63,557 nt of DNA, from positions 1 to 63,557 of the forward strand of contig CAMWPB010000019.1 of assembly GCA_947176065.1 (NCBI GenBank). Direction: 5' to 3'. Each line of letters starts with the position of its first letter. Position 1 is the first letter of the stretch. Below are positions 37,886 to 46,187 of this stretch, piece by piece. The notes beneath the pieces were generated by a model. That model did no database searches. It was not told the DNA's origin and was given only the letters and a program-made list of their open reading frames with translations. The position numbers were made by a program, and so were the translations under genes. The stretch comes from an uncultured Lachnospiraceae bacterium. GTDB taxonomy: Bacteria > Bacillota > Clostridia > Lachnospirales > Lachnospiraceae.

Positions 37886-40207
37886 CTATCTTTCGTCGGC
37901 AGTATGTCCGGGATCGGGCGCCTGCGAAAACAGACCTCTGGGCCCTGCGGACTGCTGCCCCTGTTCACCGTTCTGCATGTCATCCTGCCCCGATGCATTG
38001 GCTCCGTTCTGCGCTGCCGGCTGACCCTGCACGTCATTCGGCATTCCGCTCTGCCACGGCTGTCCCTGCATCGGTGTGCCGCCCTGCTGCACTGCTCCTG
38101 CCGTCGGCGGCATCTGGAAATTCCCTGCCGGCTGGCTCTGCACCTGCCCCACAGGCTCCGCCACCTGCTGCATCTCCGGCTTAGGGGTATTTTCCTGCGC
38201 CTGCTCCGCCTTCTGCGGTGTCTTTTCTTCCCCGCCTTCTTCCTCCTCCGGCTCCGGGATACCCTTCTCCTTGCGGTAAATCTTCATAAACTCTTTACCC
38301 GTAATGGTTTCTTTCTCAATCAGATGCGCCGCCAGCTTATCCATGATCTCCCGGTTTTCTTTCAGAAGCTTCTTCGCCTTCTTATAACTCTCATGAAGCA
38401 GCTTCATCACCTCGGAATCAATATCCGCCGCCGTCACATCGGAGCAGGTCAGAGACGCCCTGCCGTCCAGATACTGGCTTTCCACCGTGGCCAGACCCAT
38501 CAACCCGAATTTTTTGCTCATACCAAAACGGGTAATCATGTTTCTTGCAATGCTCGTTGCCTGCTCAATATCGTTGGCGGCACCCGTGGTAACCGTATCG
38601 AAAACAATCTCCTCCGCCGCGCGCCCGCCGAGCAGACTCACAAGCCTGTCGCGAAGCTCCGCCTCCGTGTCCAGATACTTCTCTTCCTCCGGCACATGCA
38701 TGACATAACCGAGCGCACCCATGGTACGGGGCACAATGGTAATCTTCTGCACCGGCTCTGAATTTTTCTGCAGTGCGCTCAGAAGCGCATGGCCTACCTC
38801 GTGATAGGAGACGATCTTGCGCTCCTCCTTGCTCATTACGCGGTCTTTCTTTTCCTTGCCTACAAGCACCTGTTCCACCGCGTCAAAAAGATCCTTCTGG
38901 CTCACATACTCCCTGCCAAGCTTCACGGCATTGATAGCCGCTTCATTAATCATATTTGCCAGATCGGAACCGACTGCCCCGGAAGTCGCCAGCGCAATCT
39001 CGTTCAAATCCACCGAATCATCCATCAGCACGTCTTTGGAATGCACCTTTAAAATCTCAACGCGCCCTTTTAAATCCGGCTTATCCACAATGATACGCCT
39101 GTCGAAACGCCCCGGACGAAGCAGCGCTTTGTCCAGAATTTCCGGTCTGTTGGTAGCCGCCAGAATGATAATCCCCTTTTTCCCATCGAAACCGTCCATC
39201 TCTGAGAGAAGCTGGTTGAGCGTCTGCTCCCGCTCCTCGTTGCCGCCGCCGTACTTCGAGTCACGGCTCCTGCCGATGGCGTCAATTTCGTCGATAAACA
39301 CAATACAGGGGGCGTTCTTCTCCGCCTCCTTAAAAAGGTCACGGACACGGGACGCGCCTACGCCCACATACAATTCAATAAAATCCGAGCCGGACAGGGA
39401 AAAGAAAGGCACATGCGCCTCGCCTGCCACCGCCTTCGCCAGAAGCGTCTTACCCGTACCGGGAGGCCCCACCAGAAGCGCACCCTTGGGAAGTCTTGCG
39501 CCGATCTTGGAATATTTACCGGGATTATGCAGAAAGTCTACCACTTCCACCAGAGACTCCTTCGCCTCGTCCTCTCCTGCCACATCCTGAAAGGTGATGC
39601 CCGTCTCCTTCTGCACATAGGCCTTGGCCGTACTCTTACCCACGCCCATAGGTCCGCCCTTGCCGCCCATGCGCCGGAAAAGCAGGCTCAAAAGCCCCCA
39701 CATCAGAAGCACCGGGAGAATGTAATACAGAAGCACCGTCATAATCACGCTGGAGCTGTCGGACACTTCTTTCTTCATCTCCACATTATGCTGCAAAAGC
39801 CGCTCCGCCAGCTTATCATCATCCTCCATCTTGCCGGTGTAGTAGGTATTCACACCCATACCGTAAGCATAGAGGAACGCAGAATCCTTCTGCTGCGCTT
39901 TCGGATAGATCGTAATGCGGTCAGAACCTACCTGCACGCTTTTTACCTTTCCGTCCTCCACCATCTTCACAAACTCATTGTACGAAATTTCCTGATTGGT
40001 GGCTCCCGTCAGCATCTTCATGAAAACGCTGACACAGAGCAGGGTAATCAGCGCCGCAACCACCAGCATAATCAGGCTCTGCTTGCGCGGGTCGCCGCCA
40101 CTTCCTCCCGGCCCGCCCGGACCTCCGCCATTTCCGGGGCCGCCCGGCCCGCCAGAACCCGGACCTCCGCCGTTATCATATTGATTTACATTATCCGTAT
40201 TTGCCAT
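37886..40207 (-). CDS. ftsH: ATP-dependent zinc metalloprotease FtsH
   Basis: A membrane-bound AAA+ protease that removes damaged or short-lived proteins. 773 residues from ATG 40207. The N-terminus is unusual: a Gly/Pro-rich stretch of about 30 residues before the first membrane helix (SLIMLVVAALITLLCVSVF), then a short extracellular domain and the second helix. The AAA domain has Walker A GPPGTGKTLLAK and IVFIDEIDAIG; the zinc site is HEVGHALL. The C-terminus has about 110 extra residues rich in Gln, Gly, Pro and Asn (QAEQAQENTPKPEMQQ onward). It has its own promoter and terminator and is divergent from pyrG. Confidence 0.97.
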   Translation of the reverse strand: MANTDNVNQYDNGGGPGSGGPGGPGNGGGPGGPGGSGGDPRKQSLIMLVVAALITLLCVSVFMKMLTGATNQEISYNEFVKMVEDGKVKSVQVGSDRITIYPKAQQKDSAFLYAYGMGVNTYYTGKMEDDDKLAERLLQHNVEMKKEVSDSSSVIMTVLLYYILPVLLMWGLLSLLFRRMGGKGGPMGVGKSTAKAYVQKETGITFQDVAGEDEAKESLVEVVDFLHNPGKYSKIGARLPKGALLVGPPGTGKTLLAKAVAGEAHVPFFSLSGSDFIELYVGVGASRVRDLFKEAEKNAPCIVFIDEIDAIGRSRDSKYGGGNEEREQTLNQLLSEMDGFDGKKGIIILAATNRPEILDKALLRPGRFDRRIIVDKPDLKGRVEILKVHSKDVLMDDSVDLNEIALATSGAVGSDLANMINEAAINAVKLGREYVSQKDLFDAVEQVLVGKEKKDRVMSKEERKIVSYHEVGHALLSALQKNSEPVQKITIVPRTMGALGYVMHVPEEEKYLDTEAELRDRLVSLLGGRAAEEIVFDTVTTGAANDIEQATSIARNMITRFGMSKKFGLMGLATVESQYLDGRASLTCSDVTAADIDSEVMKLLHESYKKAKKLLKENREIMDKLAAHLIEKETITGKEFMKIYRKEKGIPEPEEEEGGEEKTPQKAEQAQENTPKPEMQQVAEPVGQVQSQPAGNFQMPPTAGAVQQGGTPMQGQPWQSGMPNDVQGQPAAQNGANASGQDDMQNGEQGQQSAGPRGLFSQAPDPGHTADER

Positions 40208-40247
40208 AAAAGAGGCATCCTCGCTTTCGTCTTTATACAATACTCTC

Positions 40248-40276
40248 ATTATAGAATAGTAAAAATCATAAATCAA
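40248..40276 (-). promoter_or_regulatory. Promoter of ftsH
   Basis: Minus-strand TTGATT (40276-40271), a 17-bp spacer and TATAAT (40253-40248), about 40 bp before the ATG at 40207. The close distance supports that start codon. Confidence 0.75.
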
Positions 40277-40345
40277 TGAGGGAATTATGAAATTCTGAAC
40301 ACATGTGTAAAAGAATTATAAATTTTTTTACAATTTTTGACCTTT

Positions 40346-40379
40346 GGAGTAGATTTTTACTCCCTTTTCATTGTATAAT
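40346..40379 (+). promoter_or_regulatory. Likely pyrG promoter with palindrome
   Basis: TATAAT at 40374-40379 preceded by TTG (an extended -10). GGAGTA/TACTCC (40346-40351, 40358-40363) overlaps the place of the -35 box and may be an operator. No consensus -35 box. Confidence 0.4.
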
Positions 40380-40461
40380 AAACAGTGTGTTGTTTTTGAC
40401 GGTAACTATTCAGCGCAGGTCGAAGCATTTACTGCTGAGACCATAAGGACATGATTAAATA

Positions 40462-40557
40462 ATGCAAAATTCCATCGTCGAAGACGGTTCTAAGCGCCAG
40501 TGGCGCTTGATTAGAACGGACCGAAGCGGAGCGAAGATTTTTAAATGAATTTTGCAT
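40462..40557. repeat. Complex palindromic element in the pyrG leader
   Basis: Outer arms ATGCAAAATTC (40462-40472) and GAATTTTGCAT (40547-40557) enclose a CGTC/GACG hairpin (40476-40486) and AAGCGCC/GGCGCTT (about 40492-40508), the latter flanked by TTCTA/TAGAA. The whole could fold as a multi-branch structure in the leader RNA. Confidence 0.6.
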
Positions 40558-40558
40558 G

Positions 40559-40589
40559 GGAACTGCGAAGGCACTGAGCAGTTCCTTTT
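40559..40589 (+). terminator. Terminator-like hairpin just upstream of pyrG (possible attenuator)
   Basis: Stem GGAACTGC/GCAGTTCC (40559-40566, 40578-40585) followed by TTTT and a second T-run. It sits 25 bp before the pyrG start codon. Leader attenuation of pyrG is known in Firmicutes, where CTP shortage adds G residues at the RNA 5' end; I cannot confirm the transcription start needed for that mechanism here. Confidence 0.55.
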
Positions 40590-40613
40590 CGTATTTTAGA
40601 AAGGAAAAGACAG

Positions 40614-42221
40614 ATGGCAGTAAAATATGTATTCGTCACAGGAGGCGTTGTTTCGGGTCTCGGCAAGGGTATCACGGCGGCATCTCTGGGAAGGCTCTTA
40701 AAGGCGCGCGGTTACAAGGTGACCATGCAGAAATTTGATCCCTACATTAATATTGATCCGGGAACCATGAACCCGATTCAGCACGGCGAAGTATTCGTCA
40801 CCGAGGACGGCACCGAGACAGACCTGGATCTGGGTCATTACGAGCGTTTCATCGACGAAAATCTGGATAAAAACTCCAATGTGACCACAGGCAAGGTGTA
40901 CTGGTCTGTGCTGCAGAAGGAACGGCGGGGTGATTACGGCGGCGGAACCGTACAGGTTATCCCCCATATAACAAACGAAATAAAGAGTAGATTTTATCGG
41001 AACTTTACGGATCAGGAGACCCGTATCGCCATTATCGAGGTTGGCGGCACCGTGGGCGATATCGAAAGCCAGCCCTTTTTAGAGTCCATCCGGCAGTTCC
41101 AGCATGAGGTAGGGCGGGAGAACGCAATTCTGATTCACGTGACGCTGATCCCTTACCTGAGCGCCTCTCAGGAATTGAAGACCAAGCCGACCCAGGCCAG
41201 CGTCAAGGATTTGCAGGGCATGGGTATCCAGCCCGACATTATCGTCTGCCGAAGCGAACATCCGCTGGATCAGGGCATCAAGGACAAGATCGCGCTGTTT
41301 TGTAATGTACCGAACAACCGTGTGTTACAAAATCTGGATGTGGAGCACTTGTATGAAGCGCCCCTTGCCATGGAAAAAGAGCATCTGGCACAGGTAGCCT
41401 GCGAGTGTCTGAAACTGGACTGCCCGGAGCCGGATCTGACCGACTGGAAGGCTATGGTGGAGTCCCTGCGCACTCCCACCGATTCTGTCACCGTTGCCCT
41501 TGTAGGCAAATACACGCAGCTTCACGACGCTTATATCAGCGTGGTGGAAGCGTTGAAGCACGGCGGTATTTCCCACCGCTGCGTGGTAGATATTAAGTGG
41601 GTGGATTCTGAGACTGTCACAAAAGACAATCTGGACTCCCTCTTTCACGATGTAAACGGCGTTCTGGTGCCCGGCGGCTTCGGCGACCGGGGTATTGAGG
41701 GCAAGATCGAAGCCATCACCTATGCCAGAGAGCATAACATTCCTTTTCTGGGACTGTGTCTCGGTATGCAGTTAGCCATTGTGGAATTTGCCAGAAATGT
41801 GATTGGCTATAACGACGCGCACAGCATTGAGCTTGCGCCCTCCACCACCCATCCCGTAATCGCGCTGATGCCCGACCAGAATGGTGTGGAGGATATCGGA
41901 GGCACCCTTCGTCTCGGCTCCTATCCCTGTGTACTGGACAAGTCGTCAAGGGCATATGCGCTTTACGGCGAGGAAACCATCCACGAAAGACACAGGCACC
42001 GTTATGAGGTCAATAATGACTACCGCGCCGTACTTACGGAAAAGGGGATGCGGCTTTCCGGACTTTCTCCCGACGGACGTATTGTGGAGATGTGCGAACT
42101 GACGGATCATCCCTTCTTTGTGGCGACACAGGCGCACCCGGAATTAAAATCCCGGCCGAACAGACCGCATCCGCTCTTTAAGGGGTTTGTGGAGGCTGCG
42201 CTCTCATATAAAAACAGTTAA
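40614..42221 (+). CDS. pyrG: CTP synthase
   Basis: Converts UTP to CTP using ATP and glutamine. 535 residues, the usual length. The N-terminal synthase domain begins [20 protein letters not shown] and contains [20 protein letters not shown]. The C-terminal glutamine amidotransferase has the nucleophile Cys in [11 protein letters not shown] and a His-Glu pair in [10 protein letters not shown]. The start follows AGAAAGGAAA. The long leader holds a palindromic element and a terminator-like hairpin; a palindromic repeat follows the gene. Confidence 0.98.
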   Translation: MAVKYVFVTGGVVSGLGKGITAASLGRLLKARGYKVTMQKFDPYINIDPGTMNPIQHGEVFVTEDGTETDLDLGHYERFIDENLDKNSNVTTGKVYWSVLQKERRGDYGGGTVQVIPHITNEIKSRFYRNFTDQETRIAIIEVGGTVGDIESQPFLESIRQFQHEVGRENAILIHVTLIPYLSASQELKTKPTQASVKDLQGMGIQPDIIVCRSEHPLDQGIKDKIALFCNVPNNRVLQNLDVEHLYEAPLAMEKEHLAQVACECLKLDCPEPDLTDWKAMVESLRTPTDSVTVALVGKYTQLHDAYISVVEALKHGGISHRCVVDIKWVDSETVTKDNLDSLFHDVNGVLVPGGFGDRGIEGKIEAITYAREHNIPFLGLCLGMQLAIVEFARNVIGYNDAHSIELAPSTTHPVIALMPDQNGVEDIGGTLRLGSYPCVLDKSSRAYALYGEETIHERHRHRYEVNNDYRAVLTEKGMRLSGLSPDGRIVEMCELTDHPFFVATQAHPELKSRPNRPHPLFKGFVEAALSYKNS

Positions 42222-42259
42222 AATTATTAAAGTAATTGTGAAACTCTTTCAGGTATTGA

Positions 42260-42328
42260 AATTGTACAAAGGGCATAATCAACGCAGACACGCAAGAATC
42301 TGCTTATGGTTATGCCCTTCGTACAATT
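42260..42328. repeat. Palindromic element, copy B (core ATAATCAACGCAGACACGC)
   Basis: Outer arms ATTGTACAAAGGGCATAA (42261-42278) and TTATGCCCTTCGTACAAT (42310-42327) pair with one mismatch, plus one extra A-T pair. The core is identical to copy A at 19024-19156, and both continue with TCTGCTTAT in the right arm. Compared with copy A, three neighbouring arm bases change from TAA to GGG and the opposite arm changes from TTA to CCC, keeping the pairs. It lies between convergent pyrG and the LysM gene, where it may also act as a terminator. Confidence 0.75.
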
Positions 42329-42405
42329 AATACACAGTTGTGATGAGTTTCGCTATTTTCGTAATAAATAATTAATACAGTCTTTGAGCTGCGTTTCGCA
42401 GCCTG

Positions 42406-43299
42406 CTAGTTGAGTTGTAGTGTAATCCCTACATACAGCAAATCCGGGTTTTCTCCGATTACGGTTTTATTCTGCTCGTAGAGGCTGCTCCAGAGCATCC
42501 CGTCGCCCAGGTGTTCCTGGGCGATATTCCAGAGGCAGTCGCCTTTTTGGACAGTATAAGTGTCTTTCTTCGTATCGGTGTTTTTCTCTTTGGCGTCCGT
42601 CTTCGCGGGAAGCCTCTCTTCCAGCATCTTTCCCAACTCTGCCTCGACCGCCATGTTGGTACTCTCCGCCCACTCGATCACTTCCGGATGCTCCACAAGC
42701 AGCTCATTGTACGCCGCAGCGATCTCAATGGAATGCTCCTGCATTTCATCTGACAGATAAAGCTCCCGCACTTCCGCAAGGAATGTGTCTGAATGCTCCG
42801 ATGTATTATCTGACATAATTTTCAGTTCTCCCTTTTCATTTCTGCCGACCAGCACTACTCGCAGACCCGGTATCCCGAAATCAAAATTCTCGGTCAACAA
42901 ATCGGCGCTCACCGAAGCAACCCAGTGGTTCCCGTCAGACATCGGACAGGCAACGACCCTGATGTTTTCCCATCCTACAATGCCCAGCTTAAACATCGCC
43001 TGATTCCGCAAAAGGTCTTCCTGAAAATCCTCATCCTCCGGATCATCCACATAATCCGCCAGTGTGTCAAGTCCTTCCGGCGAAGCCGCTTTCCGATATG
43101 CGGTGACAAACGCAATGACCTCTTCTTCGTCTCCGGCGGCCGTACGATTCTCCTGCTTCGCTGTGGCTGCCGCGCCTGCCTCCTTCGCCTCACAGACAAT
43201 TCCCTCTCCGGGGAAAGATCCGCACAGCACAAGCAGGACGCCCAAAGTCAGCGCCGCTGCCCCCGGCAGCCACTTTCCCCTTATGTCTGAAACCCTCAT
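42406..43299 (-). CDS. Secreted LysM-domain protein
   Basis: An exported cell-wall-associated protein of 297 residues. The start ATG 43299 has AAAAGG eight bases upstream. A signal peptide or membrane anchor (LPGAAALTLGVLLVLCGSF) is followed by about 180 residues without a recognised domain (AFVTAYRKAASPEGLDTLAD, VACPMSDGNHWVASVSADLL). A Lys/Asp/Thr linker leads to one C-terminal LysM (YTVQKGDCLWNIAQEHLGDG), which binds peptidoglycan. No catalytic domain is seen. Transcribed after the GH3 gene across an 87-bp gap. Confidence 0.85.
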   Translation of the reverse strand: MRVSDIRGKWLPGAAALTLGVLLVLCGSFPGEGIVCEAKEAGAAATAKQENRTAAGDEEEVIAFVTAYRKAASPEGLDTLADYVDDPEDEDFQEDLLRNQAMFKLGIVGWENIRVVACPMSDGNHWVASVSADLLTENFDFGIPGLRVVLVGRNEKGELKIMSDNTSEHSDTFLAEVRELYLSDEMQEHSIEIAAAYNELLVEHPEVIEWAESTNMAVEAELGKMLEERLPAKTDAKEKNTDTKKDTYTVQKGDCLWNIAQEHLGDGMLWSSLYEQNKTVIGENPDLLYVGITLQLN

Positions 43300-43386
43300 G
43301 CCAGACACCTTTTCCTTCCTGTTCTTCCTTCCATATCATCCCGCGCTTTTCGTCCCGATGCAAACGCATCATACGGCGCAAAGCCC

Positions 43387-45669
43387 TCAACTTTCTTCCA
43401 GCGCGTTCAGTTGTTCCACAATCTCCTGTATATCCGCCATATTCATATTGCCGCCAAAGCTGAGCGCACACCGCAACGGCGTAAATTCCGCCATGGCCCT
43501 GTTCATCTCTGCCGAGATAGCTTCGTTGGCGGCACTGCTCTCCGCCTTCCCCTGTTCACCGCCGAAAATATCAAGCTTGAGAAGATCTTTCACAATCTCC
43601 CTCGCGCGCGGGTCCCTAAGCACGTCGCCCATAGTGGTATCCGTTGTATACACGAAAGGAATCGTCACTGTGGATTCCACCGAAACCTCTTTTGTCAATA
43701 CAATATCCCGGGAAGATTTACCGATCATAATGTCAAATGCTCCCGTCTCCACATGCCAGTCCTGAAGCTTCACACTGTAATAAGCAAACGCCCTCTTATC
43801 CAGAGTAAAGGTTACCGTCTTCGTCTCCCCCGGCGCCAGCTCCACTTTCTCAAAGCCCTTCAGCTCCTTCAACGGCCGGATCACGGTACTCTCCTTATCC
43901 GCCACATAGAGCTGCACCACCTCTTTACCGGCCATCTTACCCGTGTTGGTCACATCTACCGACACCGTCATACAATCGGTGTCCTTCATCTGATCCTTGT
44001 CGGTGGTCAGATTGGAATACGCAAAAGTCGTGTAGGAAAGCCCATGCCCAAAGGGGAAAAGCACATCCATTTTCTTCTTATCATAATAGCGGTATCCCAC
44101 AAAAATACCTTCACGGTATTCTACCTTATCTCTTTCTCCGATGTAGAAAAGGTAAGACGGATTATCCTCCAGCTTAAGCGGGAATGTCTCCGGCAGTTTC
44201 GCGCTGGGATTCACCCTGCCGAACAGAATATCGCAGACCGCGCCGCCCACCGCCTGACCGCTAAGATACGCCTCCACAATGCCCTTCACCTCGTTCACCC
44301 AGGGCATTTCCACAGGAGAACCGTTGTGCAGCACCACGATGGTATTCGGCTGGACCGCCGCCACCTTGGAAATCAGCTCATTCTGGCAGTCCGGCATCCG
44401 CATATGCGCACGGTCAAAGCCTTCCGACTCAAAGGCATCGGGAAGCCCCGCAAAAATAACTGCGGCCTTCGCCTTTTTCGCCGCCTCAACAGCCTCTGCC
44501 AGAAGCTTTTCGTCCGTTTTATCCTCTTTGTCATCAAAACCCTGCGCATAAGTCACATTCGCCATACCGCGAACCATTTCTAATGCCGAGGTAACCTTAT
44601 GGCTGTTGATATGGGAGCTGCCGCCGCCCTGGTAACGGGGCTTCTCCGCATACTTTCCGATAAAAGCAATCTCATCCTGTTCCGACAACGGCAATACGTC
44701 CTCATTTTTCAGAAGGACAATCGTTTCCTGCGCCACTTTCCGCGCCATCTCGTGGTCTTTATCCCTGTCAAACACCGCATTCTTATCCCTGTTTTCCTCA
44801 AAACGGAAAACAATGTTCAAAATACGCGCCACCGCCGCGTCCAAAACTTTTTCCGGAAGCTCGCCGCTTTGTACAGCGCCCACGATCAGCCTGTCGTTGA
44901 ACCCGTTCGAGGAAGGCATCTCCAGATCCAGTCCGGCCTGCAGATCCTTCACCCGGCTGTTGACCGCACCCCAGTCGCTCATCACATAACCGTCAAAGCC
45001 CCACTCGTCACGAAGCACTTCTGTCAGATATTTATGGTTCTCCGCCGCATAAGTGCCATTAATTTTATTGTAGGAACACATTACCGTCCATGGTTTTTCC
45101 CTTTTCACCGCGCCCTCAAAAGCTGCCAGATAAATCTCATGAAGGGATCTCTCTCCGATTTTTGAATCCGAGGTCATCCTTCTGGTCTCCTGATTATTTG
45201 CCAGAAAATGCTTGATGCTGGTTCCCACATTTTTACTCTGTACACCGTGAATCAGCGCTCCGGCCATCTCGCTCGCCACAAAAGGGTCCTCGGAATAGTA
45301 TTCAAAGTTTCGCCCGCAAAGAGGAGATCTCTTAATATTCACCGCCGGTCCGAGAATCACGCTCACTCCCTCCGCCTGACACTCCTCGCCTAACGTCTCC
45401 CCCATCTGCTGAATCAACTCCCTGTTAAAAGAAGCCGCCGTACCGCATCCCGCCGGAAAACATACCGCCTTGATACTGTCATTCACCCCCAGGTGGTCGC
45501 CCTCCTGATCCTGCTTGCGCAGACCGTGCGGCCCGTCCGACACCATGCTGGCGGGAATCCCCAACCGCTCCACTGCCTCCGTATGCCAGAAATCCGCGCC
45601 TGAGCACATAGAAGCTTTTTCCTCCAGTGTCATCTGTGAAACGATCTCTTTGATTTTTTCTGCTGTCAT
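43387..45669 (-). CDS. Beta-glucosidase-like glycoside hydrolase, GH3 family
   Basis: Removes terminal beta-linked sugars; 760 residues and no signal peptide, so cytoplasmic. The ATG at 45669 follows GGAGGA and is preferred over the ATG five codons earlier. The barrel domain has MVSDGPHGLRKQ and the nucleophile Asp in GYVMSDWGAV; the second domain has IAFIGKYAEKPRYQGGGSSH; a fibronectin III-like domain follows (AGKEVVQLYVADKES). About 80 extra C-terminal residues (MGDVLRDPRAREIVKDLLKL onward) are an appended segment seen in some clostridial members. Exact sugar specificity is unknown. Confidence 0.94.
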   Translation of the reverse strand: MTAEKIKEIVSQMTLEEKASMCSGADFWHTEAVERLGIPASMVSDGPHGLRKQDQEGDHLGVNDSIKAVCFPAGCGTAASFNRELIQQMGETLGEECQAEGVSVILGPAVNIKRSPLCGRNFEYYSEDPFVASEMAGALIHGVQSKNVGTSIKHFLANNQETRRMTSDSKIGERSLHEIYLAAFEGAVKREKPWTVMCSYNKINGTYAAENHKYLTEVLRDEWGFDGYVMSDWGAVNSRVKDLQAGLDLEMPSSNGFNDRLIVGAVQSGELPEKVLDAAVARILNIVFRFEENRDKNAVFDRDKDHEMARKVAQETIVLLKNEDVLPLSEQDEIAFIGKYAEKPRYQGGGSSHINSHKVTSALEMVRGMANVTYAQGFDDKEDKTDEKLLAEAVEAAKKAKAAVIFAGLPDAFESEGFDRAHMRMPDCQNELISKVAAVQPNTIVVLHNGSPVEMPWVNEVKGIVEAYLSGQAVGGAVCDILFGRVNPSAKLPETFPLKLEDNPSYLFYIGERDKVEYREGIFVGYRYYDKKKMDVLFPFGHGLSYTTFAYSNLTTDKDQMKDTDCMTVSVDVTNTGKMAGKEVVQLYVADKESTVIRPLKELKGFEKVELAPGETKTVTFTLDKRAFAYYSVKLQDWHVETGAFDIMIGKSSRDIVLTKEVSVESTVTIPFVYTTDTTMGDVLRDPRAREIVKDLLKLDIFGGEQGKAESSAANEAISAEMNRAMAEFTPLRCALSFGGNMNMADIQEIVEQLNALEES

Positions 45670-45718
45670 GCTATACTCCTCCATTCTGCAGTGATTCGGT
45701 ATAAACAGCGACAGAAAA

Positions 45719-45759
45719 CCGCCCCTGCTATGTTCTTAGTGTAACATGACAAGGGGCGG
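45719..45759. repeat. Two-part inverted repeat upstream of the GH3 gene
   Basis: CCGCCCCT/AGGGGCGG (45719-45726, 45752-45759) with an inner ATGTT/AACAT stem. It lies about 50 bp upstream of the GH3 start codon and 70 bp upstream of the divergent integrase remnant; an operator or leader hairpin is possible. Confidence 0.45.
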
Positions 45760-45828
45760 CTTCCAATAGGTATTTTTTAAATCTTTGCGAGATAATTAAT
45801 ATCAAAATTACAAAGGAGAACTCCTATC

Positions 45829-46116
45829 ATGAACGGGCTACAAACACATATTACCAATTACCTGAATTACTGTGGTGCACAGAAACGTCTAACTGAAAAG
45901 ACACTCAAAGCTTATCGAATTGACTTAAAACAATTCACGGAATATCTTGTTGTCTCTGCACCTTCTCAGATCACCCCTGCGGAACTGGAGACATATATCG
46001 CGGAACTTCATCGACAATATAAACCCAAAACCACCAAACGCAAAATCGCTTCCGCAATAGAACTTTTATTTGCCACCGGAATGCGGATATCGGAACTCTG
46101 CTCCTTGTTGCCATAA
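45829..46116 (+). pseudogene. Tyrosine recombinase (phage-type integrase) remnant with internal deletion
   Basis: A 95-codon frame with a good ribosome site (AAAGGAG). Residues 1-70 are a complete N-terminal SAM-like core-binding domain (YLNYCGAQKRLTEKTLKAYR, LETYIAELHRQYKPKTTKRK). They are joined directly to the start of the catalytic domain (LLFATGMRISELCSL, which carries the first catalytic Arg) and then a stop. About 40-60 residues between the two and the whole C-terminal half with the His-x-x-Arg and Tyr are missing. It is inactive and marks a past integration at the border of the glycan cluster. Confidence 0.85.
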
Positions 46117-46187
46117 TTGGCACACATCATGGATGTGATTAACTCAAAGTTCATACGTTTTTCCACCTTTTAATTTTAGTTCTTAAG

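Noticed and set aside
45829..46116. An active integrase
   Set aside because: The His-x-x-Arg and Tyr catalytic residues and the middle of the protein are missing.
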